Assembly: GCA_038030265.1 (NCBI GenBank) | Contig: CM075939.1 | Coordinates: 13,001,253-13,065,252 of the forward strand | DNA length: 64,000 bases | Direction of reading: 5' to 3' | Source: Corythucha ciliata | Taxonomy: Eukaryota; Arthropoda; Insecta; Hemiptera; Tingidae | Shown here: piece after piece, positions 9,379 through 19,899 of the stretch | How positions within the stretch are numbered: the stretch's first letter is position 1 | Layout: every line of letters begins with the position of its first letter | Notes under the pieces: model-generated | Databases searched by the model: none | What the model saw: only the letters and a program-made list of their open reading frames with translations | What the model was told of the DNA's origin: nothing | Position numbers and translations under genes: made by a program

Positions 9379-12300
9379 ATGAAACTGAGTAAAATTCTAG
9401 TCAGGTATTTCCCGCCAGGTAAGAAGTAATTTCTGGTATTTTTTTATTTTAGTTTTTCTTTTTAATTTTAAGACAGATAAACTTTATTCTTTAGGGATTT
9501 GCCTTGAGTATGCTCAGCATGGTGAAATTAAGACAAAAATGATCGAACTTTTACAATTAAACGCCTCGTAAGTATGCCAATGCCATCTCTGTTAATTGAT
9601 GGTCGTTAACTTAAATTAAATTCCATACAAAACAGAACTAACATCGAAGATTTAGCCGACAACGTCATGAAAAACGAACGCCTATTGACGCCCAGCACGA
9701 AGTCTCTCCTTCTGTCGACTCTGTCGAGAATGAAACAGAGACTATCGGACGACGCTCGACACAAATTCACCTATCACAGGACGATGGAGCACATGTTGCC
9801 CATAACGAACGTCGCCTTCAACAAGGACGGTACCGCCTGTTTGACGGGGAGTTTCGATCGAACTTGTAAAATTTGGGACACTCACTCTGGCCAGCTGACC
9901 AAGACACTGGAAGGACACGTGGGCGTTGTATTCGACGTGACGTTTAACTACCCCTACGAGTTACATCGCGTTTCTTTTAATTTTTAAGGATTTTCTTCGT
10001 AAAAATAACTTTAAGTTTTTCAGCGACAAAATCGTAACGGCAAGTTTCGATAAAACGGCAATCGTATGGGACAGTGAGTCCGGCGAAAAGCTCGTCACTC
10101 TCTGGGGTCACAATCAAGAAGTGGTGGTAGTTCGGTACGATGAAAATCACAGGAGAGTGGCCACAGCTTCCATGGATCATACGGCGAAATTGTTCGACAT
10201 ACAAACTGGTCACTATTCCACCCTCCCCCCACCACGCTCACCAGCAATCACCCTACCGACACATCTATTCCCAAGTTTACCCGTCAATGTCATTTTCTGT
10301 TGGCAGGAGTGGAGGTTTTTTCGTTGGAAGGCCACAAAGACGCTTTAATCGCAATAGAATTCAGTAAGGACGGTGAGAGCGTGTTGACTGGTTCGTTCGA
10401 CGGTGACGTGTTTCTTTGGGATCCGAATTCACACAGGTGGGTTCTTCCTAGGCAGTGGTGTAGCGTATGGAGGTATTATATGTATACATATATAGTGGTG
10501 CCAATCCCGCAAAATTGAGTTTTTGAGCTAGCCAAAGCCAAATCCATGAGATTCTATTTTTTCCCAGCGGGTCATCTCACAAAAATGGTTTCTTGAGGTT
10601 GCATTGCACCCCTAACCCCCCAAAAAATTATTTTTGAAGACCCAAACACTCTGTCCGAGGCAAAAATTCGTGCGGTTCCTGAAAACGTTCGCAGGTGGTT
10701 AAAACGGATGACGTCACAGTAATAACTCCTTCGTTGTCTCCATTTCCAGATTCCTTGTGTCGAGAACCCCCAAATTCTGAGGATGGAGCTTTTTGCAGGT
10801 AGACCATTGTTGTGGTTGGACCTTTCCTACATGTATGATTGTGTTATTCGGGCTATTTGTTTGTAGTTTGAAGAGCTTTTGCTGTAATTCAGGCCCTGCA
10901 TGTGCAGAAAAACTCTTGCAGCTCCTGACCTGATGCAAACTTGCGCTTAAAGCGGATAAAAACGGTGGCATAGTAACAGTTGGAACCCCCTCATCCGTCA
11001 CGATTTTCCGATTTATTTGTCAAGAAACCTCGAAATGCGCAGTTTTGACAACTTTTTATAATTTTTCAAATATCACTTGTATGACGGGGAACTGGACGAT
11101 TTGGGAGCAGAATTTGTTCAAAGTATTTAGTTTCGTGAAGGACGTGGCTTATATGAGTTCCTTGCATCTCCTCAACATAGAAATTTCTTACATTTCAAAT
11201 ACACCCCCACCCTCACAACTACAGCAAAGGCCCAAACACCGCTATCCTCCAACTAAAAAAAGCTATAACCACATAATATACAACCACTAACCACAGAAAC
11301 GCCCAATCACAGTGAAGTTCCAACCACAAATAAGGTGCAACCACAACGAAGGTTCAGCCACAGAAAAACGGCCAACCACAGAAAAAGTCCTACCACATAG
11401 CAAAGGTCCAATCTCGGCAAATCTGCAACCCCATCAAATGTCCAACCACAGCAACGGTCCAACCTCAGCAAAGGTACAACCAGTGCAAAGGCCCAAAACC
11501 ACAGCCAAAGATCCAACCACAGGAAAGATCCAGCCTCGGGAAATCTACAACCACAGCAAAGGTCCAACAACAGCAAGTTCCAGCCACAGCAAAGGTCCAA
11601 TCATGTCAAAGCACCTATCACAAAGAAGGACCAACCACATCAAAGGTCCAAACACAGCAACGGTCCAACCACAGCAACGGTCCAACCACAACAAAGGTCC
11701 AACCATAGAAAAGGTCCAACCACATCAAAAGTCTAACCACAACAAAGGTCCAACCACAGCAAAGGTCCAACGACAACATAGGTCCAACCACAGCAACGCT
11801 CCAACCTCAACAAAAGTCCAACCATAGAAAAGGTCCAACCACAGCAAAATTCTAACCACAAAAAGGTCCAACCACAGCAAGGGTCCAACCACAGTAACGG
11901 TCCAACCACAACAGAGGTCCAACCCCCACGAAGGTCCAACCACGTCCAAGGTCCAACCAAAGCAAGGGTCCAGCCACGACAAAGGTTCAACTCCAGCAAA
12001 GGTCCATCCACAACAAAGGTTCTATTACACGGCAAAGCTCCAACCACAAAAAGCTGTACCCACGGTTAAAACCTCCATCTAGTATCACCCCAACCGCTGC
12101 ATATAGCTCCACCCACGGCCAAAAGGTCAGGGGCTCGCGCCCCTCCTTCAATGCAGTGCTCGATATGTGTTCGAGTCCCACGGGTCTCACAAGAAAATCG
12201 TTGCAATCCCAAAAATAATGTATCCAGCTGAAAAACTTGTAATTTCACGCCAAAAAAACTGGCTGTTCAGCTGCACGACCTCCCTCAAATTTTGTATATT

Positions 12301-14872
12301 TGTATATTGGCAAGGCGTGAATCATCCGTTCTAGACATTTTTAGGGCACTTACGGTCACTATATTGCCAATTTTATTGCTTGAACAGACATTTTTGCAAA
12401 ATATAGTCGTTTAACCATTTTCAGAGCAGGAACAATGGTTTGTTCTGCCATTTGAGGGTGCGAATAGTTCGCGTCAAAATCCAAGGCACGAATGGTCATT
12501 TTGTGCAAGTGAATGAGGTCGATTTGTCCATTTAAAGTGCACGAATAATCTGATTAGGCATTTTCCGGGTCATGAATCATCAGATTAGGCATCTTCAGAT
12601 CGCGTGTGGAGTCAGTTTGGCGATTTTTCGAGTGGGAATTACCAGTTGTCTTCGTTCATTGAGCAGGGGCATTGAAAAATTACCAAAAACCTACCATTCT
12701 TGCCCTAAATAAAGTGACAAAACAGACGATTCGCGGCTTAACAATGCATGAAACTGACGACTTGGGCCATCAAAATAACCAAAATTGCAGATCACGCCTT
12801 AATAATTTCCAAACTCGCAATTCACGCCTTAATACTAGCCAAACTGGTAATTCACGCACTAAAAAAGGCCCGACCATGGCAAAACCGAGCGTTTATATGC
12901 TACAAAATTAAACCAAAGTAACCATTCATACCCTGAAAATGACCACACTGACGATTCGTGCCTTAATAACAGGCAAACTAGCAATTCACGCCCTCAAAAT
13001 TATCATAATGACAATTTGCTTCCTAAAGATGGCCTTACTGACAATGTATAACCTAAAAATAGCCAAAATGGCTGTTCATGCCCTAAATAACAGCCAAATT
13101 AATAAGTGAGTCCTAATAACTTGATTAGCCAAAATAGAATAGTTGTCCTGGACAGTAATAGGACATTCAGGTCATAATGTGGATATCCTGCGGATGATAT
13201 GTGCTATTGGGGTGCCTTTAAAATGGCAAAACAAACAATATATGTGCCCTGCAAATATTCAAACTGGCCATTCACGCCCTAAAAATGACTGCGACTGACC
13301 ATTCGTGCCCTATGATGTGAATTTGCGGACTATTCATGCCTTTAACCATTGGAAAACTGACTATTTGGTAACAAAAAGTTCGTAAGACTGATGATTCGGG
13401 ACGTAGTAATAGCTAAATTGACCGTTTGCACCCCAAAATCGACTAAACTGACGATTGAAAATAATTTAACCGATTATCACACCCTAAAAATGACTCGTGC
13501 CCTACAAATAATCTAGTTGGCTATTCACGACCTAAAAATGACTGAGCTGGCAATTCGTGTCCAAAAAATGTGTGAAACCCGACCTCTTGCGCTCCGAAAA
13601 TGGCCACACTGATCATTCGCGCCTTGAAAATGGCTGAAATGACTATCTGCGCCCAGACAATGACCAAATAACTGGCCATTTTGTGCCCTTCAAACGATAG
13701 ACTGGCGATATTCGCGTTTCCTCACCGAACAGGGCGACTCGCCCATTCACAGTTGGTTATTCGCACAGCAAGAGCGCGGATGAACTGAGTACACTTGCCG
13801 GCTATGACAATTTGGACCTAGCAAATAATGCTTAAACCGTCTATAACTGGCTATACTGATGCCCCAACATTGGTTAAACTGACTATTCGCGCCTTAAAAA
13901 TGGCTACACGGACAATTTGTGCTCTAAATGGCAAAGCGGACCGCTCCAGCCCCCGCAGTTCGGCGTTTTGTCCTCAAAATTGTGAATTTCAGCCCTAAAA
14001 TACTATTTATTGAGGTCCGATGACTGACAATTTTGAACGAAGTCCCCCCCCCCCAATGCTGGCGTCAACCAAAATCGGTCATTTGACACTAATCCCCCCC
14101 TCCTTCCCATCTTCTTCTCAACAGTCGTACAGGTCACCTGTCGGGTCACACGGACGCCATCAGTAAGTGCCTTTTCAGTTTCGACCCCAATCTTATAGCC
14201 ACAGCGTCTGTTGACGAGACGGTCAAATTTTGGGATCGTCGCACCTTAAAGTGCTTGTCAACGCTGAGCCACGAAGACGAGGTGAATAGATTCCGCACCC
14301 TTCATCCACCCCTAACCCTCTAAAGGTTTCATTATCGAGTGCCTCCTACAATACTACAGGTTTTGGACGTTGCTTTTGACAGCGCCGGCCATCGTCTTGC
14401 AGCCGCCCTGGGCAACGGTCACGTCAAAGTGTGGAACACCTCGAACAGCGTGCTTCAGTATTGTTTGTCCGGACATCGAAGCGAAGTTTCCAAAGTAAAA
14501 TAACTGAAGAGAGGGGGGGGGGAGCTGTCTCCAGGATTTCTTGTTTAAAAAACGTTTTCTGCTCCCCACCACACAGGTGTGTTTCAGCCCAGGCGGAGGT
14601 CAACTATTGACAGCGTCATCCGACGGTACGGCACGCCTTTGGGAAGCGTCGTCCGGTAAAAGTCTACAATGTTTGGCCGGTCACGACGATGAAGTATACA
14701 AATTTTCGATTGACGGCCAAATTTTGAACATGTTAGAGCTCTCTAAAATACCGCGAATTTTCAACAGGTGTTTTCCTGCGCTTTCTCATATTCGGGCGAC
14801 ATGATCATAACGGCGTCTAAAGACAAAACCTGTCAACTGTGGAAACGAAATCTACTCGCAATTCACGATTAA
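9379..14872 (+). CDS. DAW1: Dynein assembly factor with WD repeats (DAW1/WDR69 type)
   Basis: Nine exons joined with phase kept throughout: 9379-9418, 9495-9567, 9636-9959, 10024-10208, 10307-10436, 14125-14281, 14360-14494, 14577-14693, 14768-14872. They give 421 residues, close to the ~415 of animal DAW1. The N-terminus begins [19 protein letters not shown], the family signature, followed by eight WD40 repeats with recurring GH...WD spacing (for example [32 protein letters not shown] at the end). DAW1 helps preassemble or transport outer-arm dynein for motile cilia. All introns are GT-AG; most are 64-98 bp, but intron 5 is 3.7 kb and full of repeat arrays. The exon 3 donor (GTTACA) is weak but is the one that restores frame. 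Middle repeats (exons 5-7) look more diverged than the ends. The 3' end converges on the TNF-like gene. Confidence 0.9.
10490..10650 (+). repeat. F4-like repeat fragment
   Basis: Short run with CCCGCAAAATTGAGTTTTTG and related CACAAAAATGGTTTCTTGA segments, matching the F4 block at 1600-2180. It lies just inside DAW1 intron 5. Confidence 0.45.
11283..12085 (+). repeat. F3 17-bp tandem minisatellite
   Basis: About 45 diverged copies of a 17-bp unit, GGTCCAACCACAGCAAA, in one orientation. Runs around 11640-11760 and 11830-11960 are clearest. Because three units make 51 bp, all frames stay partly open and produce Trp/Leu/Val/Cys-rich frames on the minus strand and Gln/Pro/Lys/Thr-rich frames on the plus strand. 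These are artefacts of composition. The array is intronic in DAW1. Confidence 0.9.
12115..12195 (+). mobile_element. Possible tRNA-derived repeat fragment
   Basis: GTGTTCGAGTCCCAC (about 12166-12180) resembles a tRNA T-arm/B-box and is followed by GGGTCTCA. No matching A-box or acceptor stem was found upstream, so at best it is a truncated SINE or tRNA relic. Confidence 0.25.
12290..12660 (+). repeat. F2 array, forward orientation
   Basis: Forward F2 units (CATTTTTAGGGCAC..., CATTTTCAGAGCAGGAAC...) within DAW1 intron 5. They abut the reverse-orientation block that begins near 12665. Confidence 0.7.
12665..13990 (-). repeat. F2 array, reverse orientation
   Basis: Long run of the reverse complement of F2 (CCCTAAAAATGGCCAAACTG, then ACGATTCGC) at about 30-bp spacing, for example around 13250-13310 and 13600-13680. 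Together with the preceding forward block it forms a large inverted arrangement inside DAW1 intron 5. Confidence 0.8.
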
Positions 14873-15246
14873 TGAACCCCTTCCGTTCGAGTACTGGTAC
14901 TGTAATTTTCACGATTTTAATGTATAAAAGACAAAAAAAAAGTACCTAAAACTCCTATATACACACATCACACAGCATACCAGGTTAAAATTAATTTGCA
15001 AATCTTTTTACATCACTACTAATCAGTGCTAATTAAGGTACAAACCCAAATAATGTTTTCTTTTTTGTAACGCTAATTACATGATTAAGTAACATGAGAC
15101 CCTCCGTCCCCCTCGCATTTGTGAAAATATCCAGTATTTACAGGCATTTTACAATGTTCCCTTACAAATCAGGAATGTTATTGGCCGATTTTAGTGTCTA
15201 ATTTTGTGAGATGGCTTCAGAAAGTTGACAAAGTAATAGGCGGAAG
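14873..15246. other. Convergent 3' intergenic region
   Basis: 374 bp between the stop codons of DAW1 (plus) and the TNF-like gene (minus). AT-rich, with an A-run near 14933. I see no canonical AATAAA on the plus strand. ATTAAA on the minus strand, near 14915, could serve the TNF-like transcript. Confidence 0.4.
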
Positions 15247-17264
15247 CTACGATCTGGTTGATGAAACTCTGAAAAGACCGAAGAATGTCCTCGAACTCTC
15301 GACGAGGGTGTATCTGTAGCCTTCGATTTCAACAATCGAGAGTCTATCTCCTCTTTGAAGATTGACTAGGCCACCTGTACGAGAGAACGAAAGTTATTTT
15401 TTTTGTTTTTTTTTTGTATGTGGCGTGACAACCGTTAAAAAAAAAATGTACCAGTGAAGCAGGAGTTGGCTTTAATTTCACCCGAGTGTCTCGAATGAAG
15501 CGACGTGACCGTGCACTGAGCGATCGGTTGTCCGTTCACTAGGACCTTATAGCCCAGAGCGTCACGGGCGTCGGCGTAGTAGACTTGAGCGTAGACGTAG
15601 TACAGGCCGGGGGAGTCGGTGATGGTGAGCTCGCCGCGATTCATCGAAAAACTCGTCTCAGTTCCCAGGTCGGACATCCATTCGGCCGGTTTCCACTCGC
15701 GGAGTACACCCTCCGGATGGTACATACGATGATTGCCTGATTGTTGAAAAAAAAAACATGAGAGGGGATGGCCTCGTCAATAATTCGCAACCACAAAAAG
15801 ACATTTTCTGTTGGAAGATACGAAACTGCCATTGCTACCCATACCGGCATAGTGGGGCGGTTTAGAGTGTCGAACGCCGGTGATATCGCCGCCGTAGTGA
15901 GCGGCCACCGTTTGACAACACGATCCGCCGTCGGCAGGTCGTCTGAATGTGGGTGGCTCGATCGTTTCTTCCTCAGGTTTTGTCTACAAAATGAAACAAA
16001 AAAAAAAATTTAGGGGCACAGTCACGCCAAATCTGAATAAAAGACCAAATCTGTGTTCATACCGCGTAGTATCTCACTGGATCGACAATGATCAAAGCGT
16101 CTGGGCCAGACCTGTTTGGAAGACAAAAAAAAAAATGAAAATATGCCATATATCCTTGCCACAGAAATCAACGTCATTAAAAACGGAGCCTGAAGTAGTG
16201 GTGAGGGGTGGAAACAAAAGAAAAATTGACCTTATTTACCCTTTTTCTCCCCAAAGATGAGTCACTTCCTAATAATATACCTTTTGTGTTTACGAATTTG
16301 CCCCTCCGGGGGAAAAATATTGAGTTGGCATTTTATTTCACTTATAAAATCGAACGTATTAAGACATTTAATAAAGTTTCGCGTTCATTTTTGGTGCGTT
16401 CTTAAATGAAAATTAATCGGTTTCTCGTTCTTATGAAGACAAAACAGTGCAATGAAGTGTCACTACCAGCTCTTGGACAGGTAAGCCCTCTCACGACTTA
16501 AAATGTTGTTTGATCTCTAAAATTACCATCAGGGTGCATCCTGTACCCCCCCTCATCACAAATCGCCTAATTTGCGAGAAGAATCGTTTTAAAGATTGCG
16601 GTTAAACTATTTTCGTGCTGTCTGGAAAAAATGACAAAATTTATACCCTTTTTTCAACGGTGTGAAGCGTTGACGTGCGATGTTTAACGCTCGGGCACGT
16701 ACCTCGTGTCATTTACTCGGTTTTAAATTTTCAGACAGGAGGAAAATGACTGGAATTTGGCAGAGTTTCAATTTAAACTTTTCATTAGGGACAGAGATTT
16801 AGTCAAAAAATTGTTGTGTGTTCGTACTTTGCAATTCACGGGCTGTAAGAGTTGGGAAATAATGTTTGACACCAAATGAATGAACAATTTTGAGTCTGTC
16901 GACATCGTCTTGTAAACAAGGACAATACTGCGTATAATTCGATGGAGGATGTTGAGTGGCTGAAGGGGGGGTTTATTTATTTCGCCGTAAATAAAAAAAA
17001 GTGGCGCCTGACCACTACGACTCACTTGGTACGATTGCCAGGGCGTTTGTACGTCTGCGAAAGAACCGCATTCGCCACCGGTGGTATCGGTGCGACGTCT
17101 CCAATGGCACGTCGTCTACGTCGCCGTCCGTCCGCTCTATGTGAACCGGCAACGACGTTCTTGCCGTTTCCTTTTTCCGGCACTTCGTCGCCATCTTCGT
17201 ACTCTTCGTCGAAACTCGTGTCGTAATAGTCGCTTTCGTCAGCGACCGTCTTGACGGGATCAAT
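15247..17264 (-). CDS. TNF-superfamily ligand (Eiger/ectodysplasin-like), 3' exons only
   Basis: Five minus-strand exons join in frame: 17264-17026, 16111-16063, 15983-15845, 15736-15452, 15374-15247, stop at 15247-15249. They encode 279 residues of extracellular domain. In order: an acidic Asp/Glu/Tyr-rich stalk (residues ~9-30), a polybasic run RRRRRR at ~47-52 that fits furin-type cleavage, an NRT glycosylation site, then a TNF homology domain from VAAHYGGDITG (~122) through GLYYVYAQVYY and the Cys pair around QCTVT and SCFTG, to RTFFGLFRV near the C-terminus. These β-strand motifs are characteristic of TNF ligands and most like Eiger/EDA proteins. All four introns are GT-AG (88, 78, 107 and 914 bp, last to first). 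The exon at 17264 starts in phase 0 after an AG, so the cytoplasmic and transmembrane 5' exon(s) must lie further upstream; I could not find them. It would act as a cell-surface or shed trimeric ligand for a TNF receptor. Confidence 0.85.
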
Positions 17265-19360
17265 CTGCGGGGGGTGGGGCAAAAGAATAAATTAAGAAAA
17301 TATCTGACCACAGGGAACGAACCATTTACTTCAAAACCCCCTCTTTAAGTTTCATTAAAAAGCATTGTTTAATAACTTTCTATTTTCATTATTTTTAAGC
17401 CCTTGGCAATGAAAACGAACGCTTAAAAGAAGCAAGTTCGTCCACCTGAATAAATATAGAGCCCCCCCCCCAACACCCCATCACCCTCACAACCCATAGA
17501 CACCTTAACTATACATAAACTTCCCAGCAAAGTGCAGTTTCAAATTTAACTCTCGTCCATCACGAAAGGTTAAAAGATTTCTTTTTTTAAAAACGAGACA
17601 AAAGGGTCCACAAGTGTTATGTGTGAGGGCTTTCACTTATAATGAAGCCTTTAAGCCGATTAAAAGACTAAAATTTATTTAAAAATTACTCAAGTCAGGG
17701 AGCTCTTGACAGAGTTATTTGATTAGAAGATTGAGAGTTGCTATAATAAAATTAGAAACAAAATTAAGTCAATTTTACGGTGCTTTAAACAAGTCCTTGT
17801 CTAGTGGTTGGTGGGTGGAGAGGAGGGGGGCAGAAAAACCAGTTAGATTTTCCCCAGTTTCCTGAAATGACTCATACAGGACATCCACATGGGAAAATTC
17901 GTATTATTTCATGACTAATTTGCCTAATAAGCAAAGAAAAATGGTTTAGAGTGAGAGTTAACTCAACTTAAAGTGTTCTAAAAGTGTAGAATCTACGACG
18001 TTGGCGGTCTAAAGTTCAAGTCCTTTTCATTATAATTAAATAGAAAGCGACACGGAAAGCCAGAGGCGATTTTTTGATTGAAATCTCTCCCCTTTACACC
18101 CCCACCAACACAACACTACCACAGTAAGGACCATTTTTGATCCAAACTTTGAGTGTGCAACACGTATTCGTATAATGCCCGACCCCTTGAAGAGCTAGAG
18201 CCTATTCATAGAGAAGTCCTCAGGATTGACATTGGGATGATTACGGGGACCCCCGACGCTATTAATTGGAGCCTCCCCCTCCCCCAACCCTCAAATATCT
18301 CAGAAGTCAATTTTTAAAAAATCATAATTGTTTTGATATCAAACAATTAAAAATTAAAATTCTTCTCGTTTTCAGAGTTCTCACGCATATCCAAATCAAG
18401 GTAATCGTGTGTTAATCGCTTTATTAAGGAACGGATTTTTTCCTGCAGAAATTCACCAGTCCTTGTTTACGTCCCACGTGGGCCTGACGCAGAAATAATT
18501 ATACTGACGAAGCTTTGAAAATAAATTACTTCGACGTAGTCAACAACTCGAAAAATTGTTTCTCTTATCCCGCGTCAATTATCAACGGCTTACAGCCATG
18601 AGGTTGTAAAAAATTTAAGTGGTCCTGGAAATAAGCCAAAAATCACGTTATCTTTGTTCCCCCCCCCCTTCCCCCACCACCAAACCCACTTTTTTTTTTT
18701 TTTAAGCAGTAGTAAATCAAGTTTTCAGCTTTTTTGAGGGACATTGAAATGAAAAAGGTTGACGAAGGGGGTCGGTGGAGTGGGTGAAGGGAGGAAGGCT
18801 TTGACAAATTGAGCGACTTTTTTCTGTGTGTTGTCTTCGTCTAATTAAGGAAAGTAACAAAATAAATAAATAAAAAAACAAAAAAAAACTGTCTTTATAG
18901 ATTAAAAGCGTAGCAGCTACGGCTGGGTCGCTATATAGCTACTAGCTGTCCCTCCCAGGTTTCTTTACATCATTCGGATCGTCAAATTAAGGAGATTAAA
19001 ATTCATGAAGAAGTTGTTTTTTTTATGAATGACTAATTACAGTGTCAATAAGTAGCCCGATCAACTGGTTTTTATATAGGTAGAAGACTATTTTCAACCG
19101 CACTTCCCACCCACCGCACACACACTCAATTTAGTTGGACACTTCATAATTATTGACATCTTTCATAAATCGCGCTCTTGCCTAGGCTAAGATGAACTAA
19201 CATCTGACCATTGGTGGGTAACCATTTGTCTAACCATAACCATTGGTGGATGCAACCCACAAGAAGGGTGAGATGGCACCGCGAAAACACACTTTTCCTG
19301 TCTTCACTTGTCATCAATCGGATTCTGATGACGATTGTGGCTTTTTCTGAGACAAGTTTC
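17265..19360. other. Upstream intron/flank of TNF-like gene, no exon found
   Basis: AT-rich, largely unique-looking sequence with C-rich tracts (17461-17471, 18661-18690). By its position it should be intron or 5' flank of the TNF-like gene. I found no open segment here that encodes a transmembrane helix. Confidence 0.4.
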
Positions 19361-19364
19361 CTAT

Positions 19365-19490
19365 AATTTTAGCTGATAATTAGCGCCTTTTCTCAATTAC
19401 AGCCGTGAATTTTTGTAGTGGATTTAGTCACATAGGCAGCTTTTTCCGAATTTTATCTGCAAATTAGCGCTTTTCCTCTGTTTGATCAAT
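19365..19490 (+). repeat. F1 repeat fragment
   Basis: A few forward F1 units (AATTTTAGCTGATAATTAGCG and similar) just before the 17-bp array. Confidence 0.6.
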
Positions 19491-19491
19491 T

Positions 19492-19830
19492 GCTGTTGTT
19501 GGACATTTGCTGTGGTTTGACCTCTGCAGTGGGTTTGACCTTCGCTGTCGCTGGACGTCGGTCCTAACAACGACCAAGACGGTGCAACCACAGCCAAGGT
19601 CAAACCACAGAAATGGTCTAACTACGGCGATTTTCTAACCTCAGCGAAGGTCTAACCACAGCAAAAGGTTCAACCACAACAAAACGGCCAACCACAGCCA
19701 AGGTTGTGCAGTTCCAGCTGCAGCGAAGGTCCTACCACAGCAATGGTCTAACCACAGAAAAGGTCTAACCACAGCGATTGTCTAACCACAGTGAAAGTCT
19801 AACCACAGCAATAGCTCAATCACAGCAAAA
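19492..19830 (+). repeat. F3 17-bp array with internal inversion
   Basis: The first ~75 bp carry the reverse unit (TTTGCTGTGGTTTGACC); from about 19570 the unit is forward (GGTCTAACCACAGCAA). The centre near 19565 is therefore an inversion point. Same family as the DAW1 intron array. Confidence 0.8.
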
Positions 19831-19899
19831 CCTCAGAAGCCAAGAACTGATTTTTTTTTTCAACTTTGGGCGCGAATACATTGCGCTCGTAATATAACG

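Larger units (their letters stand above)
10437..14124 (+). other. Repeat-filled intron 5 of DAW1
   Basis: The only large intron of DAW1 (3,688 bp; the others are under 100 bp). It starts with F4-like units (about 10490-10650), then unassigned sequence (10650-11280), a 17-bp F3 array (11283-12085), a forward F2 block (12290-12660) and a reverse F2 block (12665-13990), and ends with C-rich sequence before the acceptor at 14124. Several long open frames inside follow the repeat period and are not genes. Confidence 0.8.

Noticed and set aside
11307..12190. Several long open frames rich in Trp/Leu/Val/Cys (minus) or Gln/Lys/Pro/Thr (plus)
   Set aside because: They are translations of the 17-bp F3 tandem repeat inside a DAW1 intron; every frame is compositionally periodic and lacks a start context or domain.
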